A stretch of DNA of 64,000 bases from Streptomyces sp. Tue 6430 (lineage in GTDB: Bacteria; Actinomycetota; Actinomycetes; Streptomycetales; Streptomycetaceae): assembly GCA_021568835.1 (NCBI GenBank), contig JAKGSH010000010.1, forward strand, positions 3,968,001-4,032,000, in the 5' to 3' direction. Under the pieces are notes generated by a model. The model worked only from the letters and a program-made list of their open reading frames with translations. It searched no databases and was not told where the DNA came from. The position numbers were made by a program, and so were the translations under genes. Positions 47,161 to 55,964 of this stretch are shown here, in pieces (position 1 is the stretch's first letter; every line of letters starts with the position of its first letter).

Positions 47161-48150
47161 ATGACCCGCACTCCCGTGAACGTCACCGTCACCGGCGCGG
47201 CCGGCCAGATCGGTTACGCACTGCTCTTCCGCATCGCCTCCGGCCAGCTGCTCGGCGCGGACGTGCCGGTCAGGCTGCGTCTCCTGGAGATCACGCCCGC
47301 GCTGAAGGCCGCCGAGGGCACCGCCATGGAGCTGGACGACTGCGCGTTCCCGCTGCTCCAGGGCATCGACATCAGCGACGACCCGAACGTCGCCTTCGAC
47401 GGCACCAACGTCGCCCTCCTCGTGGGCGCCCGCCCGCGCACCAAGGGCATGGAGCGCGGTGACCTCCTGGAGGCCAACGGCGGCATCTTCAAGCCGCAGG
47501 GCAAGGCCATCAACGACCACGCCGCGGACGACATCAAGGTCCTCGTCGTCGGCAACCCGGCCAACACCAACGCCCTGATCGCCCAGGCCGCCGCCCCGGA
47601 CGTACCGGCCGAGCGCTTCACCGCGATGACGCGCCTGGACCACAACCGCGCGCTGACCCAGCTCGCGAAGAAGACGGGCTCCACGGTCGCCGACATCAAG
47701 CGCCTGACCATCTGGGGCAACCACTCCGCCACGCAGTACCCGGACATCTTCCACGCCACCGTCGCGGGCAAGAACGCCGCCGAGGTCGTGAACGACGAGA
47801 AGTGGCTGGCCGAGGACTTCATCCCGACCGTCGCCAAGCGCGGTGCGGCCATCATCGAGGCGCGCGGCGCCTCCTCGGCCGCCTCCGCCGCCAACGCGGC
47901 CATCGACCACGTGTACACCTGGGTCAACGGCACGGCCGAGGGCGACTGGGCCTCCATGGGCATCCCGTCCGACGGTTCCTACGGCGTCCCGGAGGGCCTG
48001 ATCTCCTCCTTCCCGGTCACCTGCAAGGACGGCGCGTACGAGATCGTCCAGGGCCTGGACGTCAACGAGTTCTCCCGCGCCCGCATCGACGCCTCCGTGC
48101 AGGAGCTGGCCGAGGAGCGCGAGGCGGTCCGCGCGCTCGGCCTCATCTGA
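47161..48150 (+). CDS. mdh: Malate dehydrogenase
   Basis: 329 aa; GGAGAA precedes the ATG. NAD-dependent oxidation of malate to oxaloacetate in the TCA cycle. Motifs: VTVTGAAGQIGYALLFRIASG (NAD site), ARPRTKGMERGDLL (active-site loop with Arg), VVGNPANTNALIA, TRLDHNRALTQLA, WGNHSATQYPD with the catalytic His, and the C-terminal SFPV. Length is that of the cytosolic-type group II enzyme. Monocistronic, with a strong operator-like palindrome upstream and a double terminator downstream. Confidence 0.98.
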   Translation: MTRTPVNVTVTGAAGQIGYALLFRIASGQLLGADVPVRLRLLEITPALKAAEGTAMELDDCAFPLLQGIDISDDPNVAFDGTNVALLVGARPRTKGMERGDLLEANGGIFKPQGKAINDHAADDIKVLVVGNPANTNALIAQAAAPDVPAERFTAMTRLDHNRALTQLAKKTGSTVADIKRLTIWGNHSATQYPDIFHATVAGKNAAEVVNDEKWLAEDFIPTVAKRGAAIIEARGASSAASAANAAIDHVYTWVNGTAEGDWASMGIPSDGSYGVPEGLISSFPVTCKDGAYEIVQGLDVNEFSRARIDASVQELAEEREAVRALGLI

Positions 48151-48194
48151 GCCACGGCGTCCGAGCCACAGCACGACGCACCACCGCACTTCCC

Positions 48195-48248
48195 GGTCCC
48201 CGGGCGGCACCGGCCGCCCGGGGACCGGCGCGTCCGGAGACGCGCCGG
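48195..48248 (+). terminator. Double hairpin terminator of mdh
   Basis: Two adjacent perfect hairpins: 14-bp arms 48195-48208 and 48213-48226, and 10-bp arms 48225-48234 and 48239-48248. Begins 45 nt after the mdh stop. The remaining stretch to 48467 holds no gene. Confidence 0.85.
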
Positions 48249-48467
48249 TCCCGCCGTCCAAGGTGTGGACCACCGGGGACCGGAACACGGTCTCCCCGCC
48301 GACCCGCCGACCCGCCGAGCACCGACCAAAAGCCCAGCCCGCGGGAGGCGGCGAAGAAGAGCAGGTGGGCAGTCACGGGCCGACCCGGCGCGCGTCGCCG
48401 CCCCGACGGAACCCGGCCACGGCGTGCCGCCACGGCGTGCTGCCCGGCCTGGTGTCACGGCCTGGTG

Positions 48468-49196
48468 TCACGGCTTGGCGCGCAGCCGCCCGGCGATCTC
48501 CGTGACCGCCGCCGTCGCCCGCCGCTGCACCCCCGGCCCGAACGTGACCCGGGTGGCCCCGAGCCCGCCCAGTTCGGCGGGCGAGGGGCCCTCGCCGACC
48601 CGCGCGAACACGTTGACCGGCCCCTCGGTCCCGGCCCGCAGCAGCGGCAGTACGGCCGTGGGGGCGCCGATCGGGTACACGCAGTCGGCGCCGGCCGCCA
48701 CGTACAGCGCGGCCCGCTCGATGGCCCGTGCCGGGTCGGGCTCGCCCCGCAGGAAGGTGTCGATCCGCGCGTTCACGAACAGCCGGCCGGCGGCGGCCGC
48801 GCACACCTCGGCGAGCCGGTCGGCGTGGGCGCGCGCGTCCTGGAGGACCTCCCCGCGGGAGTCCTCCAGGTTGCAGCCCACGGCCCCCGCCTCCAGCAGC
48901 CGCTCGACCAGTTCCCCCGGCGGCAGGCCGTAGCCGTCCTCGACGTCCGCCGAGACCGGCACGTCCACGGCGCGGGTGATGCGCGCGACCGCCGCGAACA
49001 TCTCCTCGGCCGGTGTCTCCCCGTCCGCGTAGCCGAGCGAGGCGGCCACCCCCGCGCTCGGTGTGGCCAGCGCCGGGAAACCGGCGTCGGCGAGGGCGCG
49101 CGCGCTGGCCGCGTCCCACGGCCCCGGCAGGACCAGCGGGTCGTCGGGGAGCCGCCCGTGGTGCAGGGCGCGGAAGGTGTCGGCCTTGGTCACCAC
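48468..49196 (-). CDS. Isocitrate lyase/PEP mutase-family protein
   Basis: 242 aa. TIM-barrel of the PEPM/ICL superfamily: LVLPGPWDAASARALADAGFPALATPSAGVAASLGYAD, the metal-site SADVEDGYG, and GCNLEDSRGE; LFVNARIDTFLRG also fits. These enzymes make or break C-C or C-P bonds next to a carboxylate; the reaction of this group, often annotated 2-methylisocitrate lyase-like, is not established and the KKCGH-type lyase motif is absent. GTG 49196 has GGGGAG 7 nt upstream, and that site is itself the end of a 15-bp repeat array. Confidence 0.8.
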   Translation of the reverse strand: MVTKADTFRALHHGRLPDDPLVLPGPWDAASARALADAGFPALATPSAGVAASLGYADGETPAEEMFAAVARITRAVDVPVSADVEDGYGLPPGELVERLLEAGAVGCNLEDSRGEVLQDARAHADRLAEVCAAAAGRLFVNARIDTFLRGEPDPARAIERAALYVAAGADCVYPIGAPTAVLPLLRAGTEGPVNVFARVGEGPSPAELGGLGATRVTFGPGVQRRATAAVTEIAGRLRAKP

Positions 49197-49200
49197 GGAG

Positions 49201-49275
49201 CGCTCCCCGGCGACGCGTCCCCCGGCGACGCGTCCCCCGGCGACGCGTCCCCCGGCGACGCGCTCCCCGGCGACG
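49201..49275. repeat. Five-unit 15-bp tandem repeat at a translation start
   Basis: Five contiguous units from 49201 with consensus CGTCCCCCGGCGACG; the first and fifth read CGCTCCCC at their start. On the minus strand each unit carries a GGGGGA or GGGGAG ribosome-binding-like core, and the last core serves the gene starting at 49196. Confidence 0.9.
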
Positions 49276-49320
49276 CGTCGCGGGTGTCCGTCGGGCGGGG
49301 CGTCACCGTCGGGCGGAGGA

Positions 49321-49857
49321 TCACCGGTGCTGCCCCGGCCGGTAGTGACCGGGCACCAGCCGGCAGGTCACGCCGAACCGGTTCCACGCGTTGATCACCG
49401 TGATCGAGGCGATCAGCTGCGCCAGCTCCGCCTCCTCGAAGTGCTCGGCCGCCCGCCCGTACACCGCGTCCGGCACGAACCCGTCCGTCAGGACCGTCAC
49501 CGCCTCGGTGAGCGCCAGAGCCGCCAGCTCCCGCTCCGTGTAGAAGTGCCCGGACTCCTCCCAGGCGCTGAGCTGCACGATCCGCTCCACGCTCTCCCCG
49601 GCCGCGAGGGCGTCCTTGCTGTGCATGTCCACGCAGAACGCGCAGTGGTTGAGCTGCGAGGCGCGGATCTTCACCAGCTCCAGCAGCGTCGCGTCGAGGC
49701 CCTTGCGGGCGGCGGCGTCCAGCCGGACCATCGCCTTGTAGACCTCGGGGGCCAGCTCGGCCCAGGCCAGCCGGGGGGTGTGCTCGGGGGCGTACTCCAC
49801 GGTCGTCGTACTGGTCGTGCTGGTCGTACTGGTCGTGCTGTCGGTCGCGTTCGTCAT
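49321..49857 (-). CDS. AhpD-like carboxymuconolactone decarboxylase-family protein
   Basis: 178 aa. The core LVKIRASQLNHCAFCVDMHSKDA has Cys72-x2-Cys75 and His79, the AhpD peroxidase active site, and EESGHFYTERELAALALTEAVT follows. Probably reduces peroxides or protects against oxidants. The N-terminus has a Ser-Thr-Thr repeat (9-bp DNA repeat). ATG 49857 is chosen: TAGGGT lies 7 nt upstream and GAGGG between, so the mRNA is probably leaderless. It is divergent from, and probably controlled by, the MocR regulator. Confidence 0.88.
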   Translation of the reverse strand: MTNATDSTTSTTSTTSTTTVEYAPEHTPRLAWAELAPEVYKAMVRLDAAARKGLDATLLELVKIRASQLNHCAFCVDMHSKDALAAGESVERIVQLSAWEESGHFYTERELAALALTEAVTVLTDGFVPDAVYGRAAEHFEEAELAQLIASITVINAWNRFGVTCRLVPGHYRPGQHR

Positions 49858-49864
49858 GCCCTCG

Positions 49865-49896
49865 ACCCTAGGAGCGGGGCTGCCCACGGGTATGGT
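49865..49896. promoter_or_regulatory. Divergent near-leaderless promoters (AhpD-like gene and MocR gene)
   Basis: On the minus strand TAGGGT (49870-49865) ends 7 nt before ATG 49857; on the plus strand TATGGT (49891-49896) ends 8 nt before ATG 49905. The two start codons are 47 bp apart, so one bound regulator would cover both. Confidence 0.55.
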
Positions 49897-49904
49897 CCAT
49901 TTCC

Positions 49905-51290
49905 ATGCCGGAATCGTGGGCCACTCTGGGCGTCGACCTGCACCTGGAACCGACCGGACCCGGTCTGCGGCGCGGGCTGACCGACGCCCTGCGCGAGGCC
50001 GTCCGCGGCGGCCGGCTGGCCCCCGGCACCCGGCTGCCCTCCTCCCGCACGCTCGCCGCCGACCTCGGCATCGCCCGCAACACCGTCGCCGACGCCTACG
50101 CCGACCTGGTCGCCGAGGGCTGGCTGACCGCCCGGCAGGGCTCCGGCACGCGCGTGGCGGACCGCGCCGTGGTCCCGCCGGCCGGTGCGGCCACCCCGCG
50201 CCCGCCCCGGCACCGCCCGGCGTTCGACCTGCGCCCCGGCACCCCCGACCTCGCCTCCTTCCCCCGCGCCGAGTGGCTCAGGGCCGCCCGCCGCGCCGTC
50301 ACCGCCGCCCCCAACGACGCCCTCGGCTACGGCGACCCGCGCGGCCGTATCGAGCTGCGCACCGCCCTCGCCGGCTACCTCGCCCGCGCCCGCGGCGTGC
50401 GTACCGACCCCGGACGCGTCCTCGTCGTCGCCGGGTTCGCGCACGGCCTCCAGGTACTGGGCACGGTGCTGCGCGCCCGCGGGGTCCGCACGGTCGCCGT
50501 CGAGTCGTACGGCCTCGACGTGCACGAGCAGCGGCTGAGGGCGGCCGGACTGCGGACCGTCCCCCTGCCCTTCGACCGGCTCGGCACCGACCCCGGGAGC
50601 CTCGGCGGCGTCGGAGCGGTCCTGCTCACCCCCGCCCACCAGTTCCCGATGGGCGTCCCCCTGCACCGCGACCGGCGGGCGGCCGTCGTGCACTGGGCGC
50701 GCAGCACCGGCGGACTGGTCCTGGAGGACGACTACGACGGCGAGTTCCGCTACGACCGCCAGCCCGTCGGCGCCCTCCAGGGCCTCGACCCCGACCACGT
50801 CGTCCACCTGGGCACCGCCAGCAAGTCCCTCGCCCCCGCCCTGCGGCTCGGCTGGGCGGTCCTGCCGCCCGGCCTGGCCGAGGAGGCCGCCGACGCCAAG
50901 GGCGGCATCGACACCTGCGGCGTCCTCGACCAGCTGACCCTGGCCGAGTTCCTCACCTCCGGCGCCTACGACCGCCACGTCCGCTCGGCCCGCCTGCGTT
51001 ACCGCCGCCGCCGCGACGCCCTGGTGACGGCCCTGGCCGCACACGCCCCCGACGTCCACGTGACCGGCATCGCGGCGGGCCTGCACGCCGTGGTGGGCCT
51101 CCCGCCCGGCACCGAGCGGCCGGTGATCCGGGCAGCGGCCCGGCAGGGCCTGGCCCTGTACGGCCTCTCCCGCTTCCGCCACGCGTCGGCCCGCGCCGCC
51201 CCCCTGGACGCCCTGGTGGTCGGCTACGCCACCCCACCGGACCACGCCTGGACAGGAGCCCTGACCGCACTGTGCCGGGCCCTGCCCTGA
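49905..51290 (+). CDS. MocR-family (GntR-HTH/aminotransferase) regulator
   Basis: 461 aa. A GntR winged helix (LREAVRGGRLAPGTRLPSSRTLAADLGIARNTVADAYADLVAEGWLTARQGSGTRV) is joined to a fold-type I aminotransferase domain (YGDPRGRIELRTALAGYLARARGV, EDDYDGEFRYD, PLP Lys in HLGTASKSLAPALRLGW). It is PdxR-like, but no pyridoxal synthesis gene is nearby; the divergent AhpD-like gene is the likely target. A PLP-dependent amino compound is the expected effector. Confidence 0.9.
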   Translation: MPESWATLGVDLHLEPTGPGLRRGLTDALREAVRGGRLAPGTRLPSSRTLAADLGIARNTVADAYADLVAEGWLTARQGSGTRVADRAVVPPAGAATPRPPRHRPAFDLRPGTPDLASFPRAEWLRAARRAVTAAPNDALGYGDPRGRIELRTALAGYLARARGVRTDPGRVLVVAGFAHGLQVLGTVLRARGVRTVAVESYGLDVHEQRLRAAGLRTVPLPFDRLGTDPGSLGGVGAVLLTPAHQFPMGVPLHRDRRAAVVHWARSTGGLVLEDDYDGEFRYDRQPVGALQGLDPDHVVHLGTASKSLAPALRLGWAVLPPGLAEEAADAKGGIDTCGVLDQLTLAEFLTSGAYDRHVRSARLRYRRRRDALVTALAAHAPDVHVTGIAAGLHAVVGLPPGTERPVIRAAARQGLALYGLSRFRHASARAAPLDALVVGYATPPDHAWTGALTALCRALP

Positions 51291-51681
51291 CCACCGGCCG
51301 CCCCGCCGCGGCCGACTCCGGACGTGCCGTCTCCGCGACCGGACCCGGGCGCTCGCGCCGCTGCCGCGGTGCCGCCGCCCTCGGCGTGCTTCGTGGCCCG
51401 CCCGCCCCCGCCCGTGCCGTGGGCTGTGTCGCCCGGGCGAGGCCGCCGGGGGTCCGCCGCGCGGTCTGCGTGACGGCGCCGGGTGGTGGCGCCGGGTGGT
51501 GGCGGTCCGGCCCGGGGCGGTCCGCCCCGGCCCCGCCCGCAGCCCCGTCCGCCGCCCGCTCACACCCCCCCGGAAGGACGTACGCCCGCTCCGGGGCGGG
51601 GCCGGCCGCCCCTTCCCGCGTCGCTCGCATGGTGGACGTCGCTCCGTCGGCGTCCCGTGGCCCCGGTAGGCTGGCCGACAG

Positions 51682-51760
51682 GCCGTGACTGGCGCGCTGG
51701 GATGGGACGGACCATCGGGGAGCGGCCTTGAGTGACCGAGTGCCGTGCGCCTGGGCCAGA
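51682..51760 (+). promoter_or_regulatory. ZTP (pfl-motif) riboswitch of glyA
   Basis: The leader contains CCGTGACTGGCG, then GGACCATCGGGGAGCGG and, after a variable loop, CCGTGCGCCTGGGCC, the three conserved blocks of the pfl/ZTP class. A TAGGCT -10 box lies at 51667-51672. ZTP/ZMP accumulates when 10-formyl-THF is short and turns on one-carbon genes; glyA is a standard target. Confidence 0.85.
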
Positions 51761-51807
51761 CCGAGAACGTGACCGCTTGCACGCCACGCCATCCGGAGGC
51801 CGACGTC

Positions 51808-53259
51808 ATGTCAGAGCAGCAGCCCCTCTCCACCGAGTCCACCGCCTTCCGCGCCGCCCTCGACGTGGTCCGCGCCGTCGAGCCGCGCGTCGCCGACGCG
51901 ATCGGCCAGGAGCTCGCCGACCAGCGCGAGATGCTCAAGCTGATCGCCTCCGAGAACTACGCCTCCCCGGCCACCCTCCTCACGATGGGCAACTGGTTCA
52001 GCGACAAGTACGCCGAGGGCACCGTCGGCCGCCGCTTCTACGCCGGCTGCCGCAACGTCGACACCGTCGAGTCCCTCGCCGCCGAGCACGCCCGCGAACT
52101 CTTCGGCGCCCGCCACGCCTACGTCCAGCCGCACTCCGGCATCGACGCCAACCTGGTCGCCTTCTGGGCCGTCCTCGCCGACCGCGTGGAGGCGCCCTTC
52201 CTGGAGAAGACCGGCGCCCGCCAGGTCAACGACCTCTCCGAGGCCGACTGGGCCGAGCTGCGCCGGGCCTTCGGCAACCAGCGCATGCTGGGCATGTCCC
52301 TGGACGCCGGCGGCCACCTCACCCACGGCTTCCGCCCCAACATCTCCGGCAAGATGTTCGACCAGCGCTCCTACGGCACCGACCCGGCCACCGGCCTGAT
52401 CGACTACGACGCGCTGCGCGCCACCGCCCACGAGTTCAAGCCGCTCATCATCGTCGCCGGCTACTCCGCCTACCCCCGGCTGGTGAACTTCCGGATCATG
52501 CGGGAGATCGCCGACGAGGTGGGCGCGACCCTGATGGTCGACATGGCGCACTTCGCGGGCCTGGTCGCGGGCAAGGTGCTGACCGGCGACTTCGACCCGG
52601 TCCCGCACGCCCAGATCGTCACCACCACCACCCACAAGTCGCTGCGCGGCCCGCGCGGCGGCATGGTCCTGTGCGACGACTCGCTCAAGGACCAGGTGGA
52701 CCGCGGCTGCCCGATGGTCCTCGGCGGCCCGCTCCCGCACGTCATGGCCGCGAAGGCGGTCGCCCTGGCCGAGGCCCGGCAGCCCGCCTTCCAGGACTAC
52801 GCCCGCCGCATCGTCGACAACTCCCGTGCGCTGGCGGAGGGTCTGACGCGCCGCGGCGCGACCCTCGTCACCGGCGGCACCGACAACCACCTCAACCTGA
52901 TCGACGTCGCCACCTCCTACGGCCTCACCGGCCGCCAGGCCGAGTCGGCCCTCCTCGACTCGGGCATCGTCACCAACCGCAACGCGATCCCCGCCGACCC
53001 CAACGGCGCCTGGTACACCTCCGGCATCCGGGTCGGCACCCCCGCGCTGACCACGCGCGGCCTCGGCACGGCCGAGATGGACGAGGTCGCGGCCCTGATG
53101 GACCGCGTCCTGACGACGGCGGAGCCGGGCACGACGAAGTCGGGCGCCCCGTCGAAGGCCTCCCACGTCCTGGACGAGAAGGTCTCCGACGAGATCTCCC
53201 GGCGGGCCACCGACCTGGTGGCGGGCTTCCCGCTGTACCCGGAGATCGACCTCGGCTGA
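51808..53259 (+). CDS. glyA: Serine hydroxymethyltransferase, long form
   Basis: 483 aa; CCGGAGG precedes the ATG. Converts serine and THF to glycine and 5,10-methylene-THF. Motifs: LIASENYASPATL, YAEGTVGRRFYAGC, HSGIDANLVAFWA, VDMAHFAGLVAGKVL and the PLP Lys in TTTTHKSLRGPRGG. An insertion of about 50 residues (APFLEKTGARQVNDLSEADWAELRRAFGNQ) makes it longer than the usual 420, as in the second SHMT of Streptomyces (SCO4837 from memory). Controlled by the riboswitch upstream. Confidence 0.96.
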   Translation: MSEQQPLSTESTAFRAALDVVRAVEPRVADAIGQELADQREMLKLIASENYASPATLLTMGNWFSDKYAEGTVGRRFYAGCRNVDTVESLAAEHARELFGARHAYVQPHSGIDANLVAFWAVLADRVEAPFLEKTGARQVNDLSEADWAELRRAFGNQRMLGMSLDAGGHLTHGFRPNISGKMFDQRSYGTDPATGLIDYDALRATAHEFKPLIIVAGYSAYPRLVNFRIMREIADEVGATLMVDMAHFAGLVAGKVLTGDFDPVPHAQIVTTTTHKSLRGPRGGMVLCDDSLKDQVDRGCPMVLGGPLPHVMAAKAVALAEARQPAFQDYARRIVDNSRALAEGLTRRGATLVTGGTDNHLNLIDVATSYGLTGRQAESALLDSGIVTNRNAIPADPNGAWYTSGIRVGTPALTTRGLGTAEMDEVAALMDRVLTTAEPGTTKSGAPSKASHVLDEKVSDEISRRATDLVAGFPLYPEIDLG

Positions 53260-53273
53260 GGCGTCCCGTGAGG

Positions 53274-53305
53274 GGGGCGGGGCCGGTCGCGGCCGGCCCC
53301 GCCCC
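53274..53305 (+). terminator. glyA terminator
   Basis: Perfect 13-bp G/C stem (53274-53286 with 53293-53305), 6-nt loop, 15 nt after the stop. Confidence 0.8.
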
Positions 53306-53314
53306 GCTTCCCCC

Positions 53315-53357
53315 CACCTCCTGAACCACCCTCCTGAACCACCCTCCAGAACCACCC
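53315..53357. repeat. Three 13-bp units before trpS
   Basis: Units close to CACCCTCCTGAAC occur at about 53315, 53327 and 53340; the third has an A for T change. Lies between the glyA terminator and the trpS promoter. Confidence 0.7.
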
Positions 53358-53382
53358 CCGCGGCTCTGAGACAATGGGGGGC

Positions 53383-54396
53383 ATGGCGAATGACCGTCCC
53401 CGCGTGCTCTCCGGGATCCAGCCCACCGCAGGCTCGTTCCACCTCGGCAACTACCTCGGCGCCGTCCGTCAGTGGGTGGCCCTCCAGGAGTCCCACGACG
53501 CGTTCTACATGGTCGTCGACCTGCACGCGATCACGGTTCCGCAGGACCCGGCGGAACTGACCGCCAACACCCGGCTGGCCGCCGCCCAGCTGCTCGCGGC
53601 CGGGCTCGACCCGGACCGCTGCACGCTGTTCGTGCAGAGCCACGTCCCCGAGCACGCCCAGCTCGCCTGGGTCATGAACTGCCTCACCGGCTTCGGCGAG
53701 GCCTCCCGCATGACCCAGTTCAAGGACAAGTCCGCCCGCCAGGGCGCCGACCGCGCCTCGGTCGGCCTGTTCACCTACCCGATCCTCCAGGTCGCGGACA
53801 TCCTGCTGTACCAGGCCGACGAGGTGCCGGTCGGCGAGGACCAGCGCCAGCACATCGAGCTGACCCGCGACCTCGCCGAGCGCTTCAACGGCCGCTTCGG
53901 CGAGACCTTCACGGTCCCGAAGCCGTACATCCTGAAGGAGACCGGCAAGATCTACGACCTCCAGGACCCGTCGATCAAGATGAGCAAGTCGGCGTCCACG
54001 CCGAAGGGCCTCATCAACCTGCTCGACGAGCCGAAGGCCACCGCGAAGAAGGTCAGGAGCGCGGTCACGGACACCGACACGGTCATCCGCCACGACCCCG
54101 AGAACAAGCCGGGCGTGAGCAACCTCCTCGGCATCTACTCGACCCTCACCGGCACGAGCGTCCCGGAGCTGGAACGCCAGTACGAGGGCAAGCTGTACGG
54201 CGCCCTCAAGACGGACCTCGCCGACGTCGTCGTCGACTTCGTCACCCCGTTCCGGGACCGCACCCGGCAGTACCTGGACGACCCCGAGACGCTCGACTCG
54301 ATCCTGGCCAAGGGCGCCGAGAAGGCCCGCGCCGTCGCCGCGGAGACGCTGGCCCAGACGTACCGGAAGGTGGGCTTCCTGCCCGCCAAGCACTGA
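53383..54396 (+). CDS. trpS: Tryptophanyl-tRNA synthetase
   Basis: 337 aa. Charges tRNA-Trp. Class I signatures: HLGN in TAGSFHLGNYLGAV (HIGH) and KMSKSAS. Other typical segments are MVVDLHAITVPQDP and PVGEDQRQHIELTRDLAERF. ATG 53383 is chosen over ATG 53374 because a purine-rich GGGGGGC precedes it. Streptomyces often has two trpS genes, one for indolmycin resistance; I cannot tell from sequence alone, but context fits the housekeeping copy. Confidence 0.96.
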   Translation: MANDRPRVLSGIQPTAGSFHLGNYLGAVRQWVALQESHDAFYMVVDLHAITVPQDPAELTANTRLAAAQLLAAGLDPDRCTLFVQSHVPEHAQLAWVMNCLTGFGEASRMTQFKDKSARQGADRASVGLFTYPILQVADILLYQADEVPVGEDQRQHIELTRDLAERFNGRFGETFTVPKPYILKETGKIYDLQDPSIKMSKSASTPKGLINLLDEPKATAKKVRSAVTDTDTVIRHDPENKPGVSNLLGIYSTLTGTSVPELERQYEGKLYGALKTDLADVVVDFVTPFRDRTRQYLDDPETLDSILAKGAEKARAVAAETLAQTYRKVGFLPAKH

Positions 54397-54569
54397 GGGC
54401 GCACCCCCGCACGCACGTTCCACCGGGCAGAGCGCTGCACATCACTGCCGCTGCGCCTGCCCTCAGCACGGCCGTGGCCGTACAGTCGATAGCCGTACGA
54501 CTGAGTACGAACCAGGCGCCGGGCGGCACCCGGCCCGCCCGGCACATCCGACGCGACGAAGGAGACGAC

Positions 54570-55163
54570 GTGGGGACCGTAACGATCGGCGTGTCGATCG
54601 CGGTCCCGGAGCCTCACGGCAGCCTGCTCCAGGAGCGGCGCGCGGGCTTCGGCGACGCCGCGGCTCACGGTATCCCCACCCACGTCACGCTGCTGCCGCC
54701 GACCGAGATCGACCCCGGCGACCTCCCGGCCGTCGACGCGCACCTGACCTCGGTGGCCGAGGCGGGCCGCCCGTTCCCGATGCGGCTGTGCGGCACCGGC
54801 ACCTTCCGGCCCCTGTCGCCCGTGGTGTACGTGCAGGTGGTCGAGGGGGTCTCGGCCTGCGCCTGGCTGCAGCAGCGGATCCGGGACGCCTCCGGGCCGG
54901 TCGCCCGCGACCTCCAGTTCCCCTACCACCCGCACGTCACGGTGGCGCACGGCATCGACGAGGCGGCGATGGACCGCGCGTACGAGGAACTCGCCGACTA
55001 CCGGGCCGAATGGTCCTGCACCGGCTTCGGCCTCCACGAGCAGGGCGCCGACGGCGTCTGGCGCAAGCTCCGCGAGTACGTCTTCGGCGGCCCGGTCGTC
55101 CCCCCGCAGGCCGCCCACGGGGACCACGACTGCCTCCCCCGCCCGCTGATCGACACCCCCTAG
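54570..55163 (+). CDS. 2H phosphoesterase (2'-5' RNA ligase-like)
   Basis: 197 aa, GTG start with AAGGAG 6 nt upstream. The two HxT catalytic motifs are present: HVTLLPP near residue 32 and HPHVTVAHG near 130. This 2H superfamily opens cyclic phosphates or joins RNA 2'-5'. Length and motif spacing are as expected. It is convergent to dprE2, and the two stops are 17 bp apart. Confidence 0.85.
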   Translation: MGTVTIGVSIAVPEPHGSLLQERRAGFGDAAAHGIPTHVTLLPPTEIDPGDLPAVDAHLTSVAEAGRPFPMRLCGTGTFRPLSPVVYVQVVEGVSACAWLQQRIRDASGPVARDLQFPYHPHVTVAHGIDEAAMDRAYEELADYRAEWSCTGFGLHEQGADGVWRKLREYVFGGPVVPPQAAHGDHDCLPRPLIDTP

Positions 55164-55179
55164 ACGTCCCGCGGGCCGC

Positions 55180-55935
55180 CTACACCGGCAGCCTGCGGAA
55201 CACTCCGCGCGGCAGGTGCCGCAGGCCCGACATCACCACGCGCAGCACCCCCGGCACCCACACCGTCTCCGAGCGCCGCCGCAGCCCCCGTTCGACGGCC
55301 GCCGCGACCTCCTCGGGGGTGGTCGCCAGCGGCGCCTCCGCCAGCCCGGCGGTCATCCTCGTACGGACGAAGCCGGGGCGTACGACCATGACGTGGACGC
55401 CCGTCCCGTGCAGCGCGTCGCCCAGCCCCTGCGCGAACGCGTCCAGGCCGGCCTTGCTGGAGCCGTAGATGAAGTTGGCGCGGCGGGCCCGCTCGCCGGC
55501 GACGGACGACAGGACGACCAGACAGCCGTGGCCCTGGGACTGGAGCGCGCGGGCGGCGACCAGGCCCGCCGACACCGCGCCCGTGTAGTTGGTCTGCGCG
55601 ACGCGCACGGCGGCCGCCGGGTCGCGTTCGTCGCGGGCCTGGTCGCCGAGGATGCCGAAGGCGAGCAGCACCAGGTCGACGTCGCCCTCCGCGAACACCT
55701 TGCCGAGCACGTCCTCGTGCGCCTCGGGGTCGAGGGCGTCGAAGGCGACGGTGCGCACGTCGGCGCCGAGGGCGCGCAGGTCCGCGGCGGCCGACTCCAG
55801 GGCGGGCGAGGGGCGCCCGGCCAGCCAGACCGTGCGGGTGCGGCGGGCGATCAGCCGGCGCGCGGTGGCCAGCGCGATCCCGGACGTGCCGCCCAGCACG
55901 AGAAGGGACTGGGGGAGGCCGAAGGCGTCCTTCAC
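55180..55935 (-). CDS. DprE2-like decaprenylphospho-2-keto-ribose reductase (SDR)
   Basis: 251 aa; AGGAG precedes the GTG. Short-chain dehydrogenase: cofactor motif LVLGGTSGIALATARRL, NAG-region LLAFGILGDQ, and the catalytic Ser...Tyr-x3-Lys in SSVAGERARRANFIYGSSKAGL. By partnership with the DprE1-like gene 29 bp upstream it should reduce decaprenylphospho-2'-keto-arabinose to DPA. Motif order and length match mycobacterial DprE2. Polyprenyl chain length in this organism is unknown. Confidence 0.85.
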   Translation of the reverse strand: MKDAFGLPQSLLVLGGTSGIALATARRLIARRTRTVWLAGRPSPALESAAADLRALGADVRTVAFDALDPEAHEDVLGKVFAEGDVDLVLLAFGILGDQARDERDPAAAVRVAQTNYTGAVSAGLVAARALQSQGHGCLVVLSSVAGERARRANFIYGSSKAGLDAFAQGLGDALHGTGVHVMVVRPGFVRTRMTAGLAEAPLATTPEEVAAAVERGLRRRSETVWVPGVLRVVMSGLRHLPRGVFRRLPV

Positions 55936-55964
55936 GACTGCTCCTGGGTTTGTGTGGGGGCGTT

